DNA of 9,091 nucleotides from CAZWHE01 sp964633825 (lineage in GTDB: Bacteria > Planctomycetota > B15-G4 > CAYZWU01), in NCBI GenBank assembly GCA_964633825.1, contig CAZWHE010000160.1, positions 1 through 9,091 on the forward strand. Reading direction: 5' to 3'. The notes beneath the pieces were generated by a model. That model ran no database searches and was not told the DNA's origin. It was given only the letters and a program-made list of their open reading frames with translations. Numbering within the stretch: the stretch's first letter is position 1; every line of letters starts with the position of its first letter. This document shows positions 7,762 to 9,091 of this stretch, piece after piece. The position numbers were made by a program, and so were the translations under genes.

Positions 7762-7767
7762 ATTATA
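7762..7767 (-). promoter_or_regulatory. Candidate -10 element of the exporter/nucleotidyltransferase operon
   Basis: The complement reads TATAAT, a perfect sigma-70 -10 hexamer, which would give a leader of roughly 85 nt before the TTG start at 7671. No good -35 hexamer is found 16-18 nt upstream (the sequence there reads CAACAT), so the promoter would be weak or activator dependent. Confidence 0.35.
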
Positions 7768-7783
7768 AGCCTATATCATCAAT

Positions 7784-7818
7784 CATGTTGGCCCAAGAAA
7801 AAAGATGAGGCCAATATG
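7784..7818. repeat. Inverted repeat with 10-bp stem and 15-nt loop
   Basis: CATGTTGGCC (7784-7793) pairs with GGCCAATATG (7809-7818) over ten positions with one G-U wobble when read as plus-strand RNA. The core TTGGCC/GGCCAA is perfect. The loop is purine rich. No T-run follows on either strand, so it is not a typical terminator. It lies just upstream of the leftward -10, covering the place where an activator or repressor would bind. Confidence 0.45.
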
Positions 7819-8002
7819 GGATTCACCTCTTTTCTCCTTGATTTCGCCTGCCTCCAATATTGACTTTTTTTAATTTTAAGTAATAATACTATCATGATTC
7901 TATAATTAAGGACAAGGCCTGCACACATTCGACTCAGCTCGGGATAATGCAAAGAAGTGATACCGATGATTTGAAAACGAGACATGTGCAGGTAATATAA
8001 GA

Positions 8003-8015
8003 TAATAGTCTATTA
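8003..8015. repeat. 13-bp perfect palindrome upstream of the aminotransferase
   Basis: TAATAG-T-CTATTA is a perfect palindrome of two 6-bp arms around one base, 80 bp before the aminotransferase start. It has the form of a small homodimeric regulator site, but AT-rich palindromes are common by chance in such DNA. Confidence 0.35.
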
Positions 8016-8084
8016 ATTCTCTGGTTGCGAAAATGTCTGTGGGTGCTCGCTGCTGGGGTATTCCGGGCAGGCTCTTGAAGGGTT

Positions 8085-8088
8085 AGGA
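8085..8088 (+). promoter_or_regulatory. Ribosome binding site of the aminotransferase
   Basis: AGGA lies 6 nt before the ATG at 8095 and supports that start, which also gives the usual N-terminus of the family. Confidence 0.6.
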
Positions 8089-8094
8089 ACCGCC

Positions 8095-9091
8095 ATGAAT
8101 GAATCCATACCCATGGGGTCGCCCGACCTCAATGAATCGGACATGCAGGCTGTTCTCGAAGTTCTCCGATCGGGTTGTCTCGCTCTCGGACAGAAAGCCG
8201 GTGAGTTTGAAGAAATGATGGCGCGCTATGTGGGAATCAAACATGCCGTGGCCGTCAACTCGGGAACAGCCGCCCTACACCTGGCCGTCAAGGCCCTCGG
8301 GATCGGCAGCGGAGACGAAGTCCTGGTCCCTTCCTTCACATTCGCCGCCAGCGCCAATGTCCTTTTCTACGAAAGGGCGCTGCCGGTTTTCGTCGATATC
8401 GAGCTCGAAACGTACAATCTCGATCCCAACGACTTGGAGAAGAAAATCACATCCAAGACGAAAGCCGTCATTGTCGTGGATGTCTTCGGACATCCCGCTG
8501 AATGGGACGAGATTCTGAGTATCGCCGACAGGCACGGGCTCAAGGTTATCGACGACTCCTGCGAAGCGCTCGGCGCGGAGTACCGGGGTCGTAGAATCGG
8601 ATTGTTCGGCGATGTGGCGACCTTCGCCTTTTACCCCAACAAGCAGATCACCACCGGCGAGGGGGGCATGATCGTCACGGACTGCGACGAGACCGCACTC
8701 CTCTGCCGGAGCCTCCTCAACCAGGGCCGCAGCACGATGGGGCCGTTTCTCGACCATGAGCGGCTCGGCTACAACTACCGCATGGACGAGATGTCGGCGG
8801 CTCTTGGTGTCTCTCAACTGAAACGGATCGAGTCGTTTCTGGAGAAGCGCGGAAACGTGGCCGCCATGTACTCGGAGAGACTTCAGGGTGTCCCGGGGAT
8901 CCGGCATATGGCTGTCAAGCCCCACGTGCGCATGGGCTGGTTCGTATACGTGGCGACTCTCGACGAGAGATTGGATCGCGACGATATCATGAAGTCCATG
9001 GAAGCGGAAGATATCCCTGTGCGCGCTTACTTTCCCCCCCTCCATCTCCAGCCATACGTCAGGGACCTTTTCGGAAAGGAAGTCGGAGCGC
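8095..9091 (+). CDS. DegT/DnrJ/EryC1/StrS family PLP aminotransferase (PglE-like), 3' truncated
   Basis: This PLP-dependent sugar aminotransferase would transfer an amino group, usually from glutamate, to a keto position of a nucleotide-linked sugar in the cytoplasm. The N-terminus MNESIPMGSPDLNESD is followed by residues 23-33 (VLRSGCLALGQ), the canonical start of the family. NSGTAALHLA (55-64) binds the PLP phosphate, PSFTFAASANV (79-89) and DDSCEALGA (153-161, with D153 facing the pyridine nitrogen) shape the cofactor site. K183 in FYPNKQITTGEGGM is the lysine that forms the Schiff base. The frame has no stop before the window end; 332 codons are present and roughly 40 more are expected. 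Together with the acetyltransferase at 3895 it makes the last two steps of an amino-acetamido sugar such as diNAc-bacillosamine plausible. The precise sugar cannot be decided without the missing dehydratase gene. Confidence 0.92.
   Translation, partial: MNESIPMGSPDLNESDMQAVLEVLRSGCLALGQKAGEFEEMMARYVGIKHAVAVNSGTAALHLAVKALGIGSGDEVLVPSFTFAASANVLFYERALPVFVDIELETYNLDPNDLEKKITSKTKAVIVVDVFGHPAEWDEILSIADRHGLKVIDDSCEALGAEYRGRRIGLFGDVATFAFYPNKQITTGEGGMIVTDCDETALLCRSLLNQGRSTMGPFLDHERLGYNYRMDEMSAALGVSQLKRIESFLEKRGNVAAMYSERLQGVPGIRHMAVKPHVRMGWFVYVATLDERLDRDDIMKSMEAEDIPVRAYFPPLHLQPYVRDLFGKEVGA

Larger units (their letters stand above)
7672..8094. promoter_or_regulatory. AT-rich divergent intergenic region
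   Basis: These 423 bases separate the leftward exporter operon from the rightward aminotransferase and must hold the promoter of the leftward pair and probably one for the aminotransferase. The stretch from about 7740 to 8035 is clearly AT-richer than the genes. It contains a perfect leftward TATAAT, a rightward TATAAT at 7901-7906 without a good -35, a TTGACT at 7860-7865 without a good -10, and three inverted repeats listed separately. A 68-codon leftward frame (7985-7779) lacks a ribosome binding site and any recognisable motif, and I do not call it a gene. No tRNA or mobile-element end is seen. Confidence 0.6.

Noticed and set aside
7779..7985. 68-codon leftward frame upstream of the exporter, considered as a possible lasso or other precursor peptide
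   Set aside because: It has no ribosome binding site, no leader/core pattern such as a Thr before a Gly-start core with a Glu or Asp at ring position, and it crosses the inverted repeat and AT-rich control DNA.
8275..9045. 256-codon leftward frame opposite the aminotransferase
   Set aside because: It mirrors the codons of a clear PLP aminotransferase, has no family motif and no ribosome binding site.

Overview
The window is part of a Gram-negative surface-polysaccharide or protein-glycosylation locus. Moderately high GC, Shine-Dalgarno-led genes and a Pgl/Wbu-style gene set fit a proteobacterium or a former deltaproteobacterial (Desulfobacterota) lineage. That taxonomic guess is inference only; the window contains no rRNA, tRNA or other marker gene.

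Layout. A rightward block occupies 1-4527. It starts with the C-terminal part of a GT-B glycosyltransferase (3-686, 5' end outside the window). Next come a polytopic GT-C type membrane glycosyltransferase (818-2419), a WbuB-like GT-B glycosyltransferase (2511-3752) and a PglD/NeuD-type sugar N-acetyltransferase (3895-4527). A leftward two-gene operon follows, transcribed toward this block: an ABC exporter with fused membrane and ATPase domains (7671-5851), then 14 nt later an NTP_transf_5-type nucleotidyltransferase (5836-4580). A 423-bp AT-rich divergent intergenic region (7672-8094) separates it from a rightward PglE/DegT-type PLP aminotransferase (8095 to the window end, 3' truncated).

How the parts fit. 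An aminotransferase plus a NeuD-type acetyltransferase can turn a UDP-4-keto-6-deoxy sugar into an N-acetylated amino sugar such as UDP-diNAc-bacillosamine. The WbuB-like and first GT-B enzymes would add sugars on the cytoplasmic side, and the GT-C enzyme would use a lipid-linked donor on the outer side of the inner membrane. The 4,6-dehydratase (PglF/WbpM type) and the initiating phosphoglycosyltransferase (PglC type) of a complete pathway are not in the window.

The most unusual element is the leftward exporter/nucleotidyltransferase pair, placed between the acetyltransferase and aminotransferase genes that normally belong to one pathway. This type of nucleotidyltransferase is best known beside exporters in some peptide natural-product clusters and in some exopolysaccharide clusters. 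No precursor peptide or maturation enzyme is visible here, so a peptide role is only a hypothesis. The intergenic region upstream of the pair carries several inverted repeats and promoter-like elements and is the most information-rich non-coding stretch. I found no rRNA, tRNA, CRISPR array, insertion sequence or phage gene.
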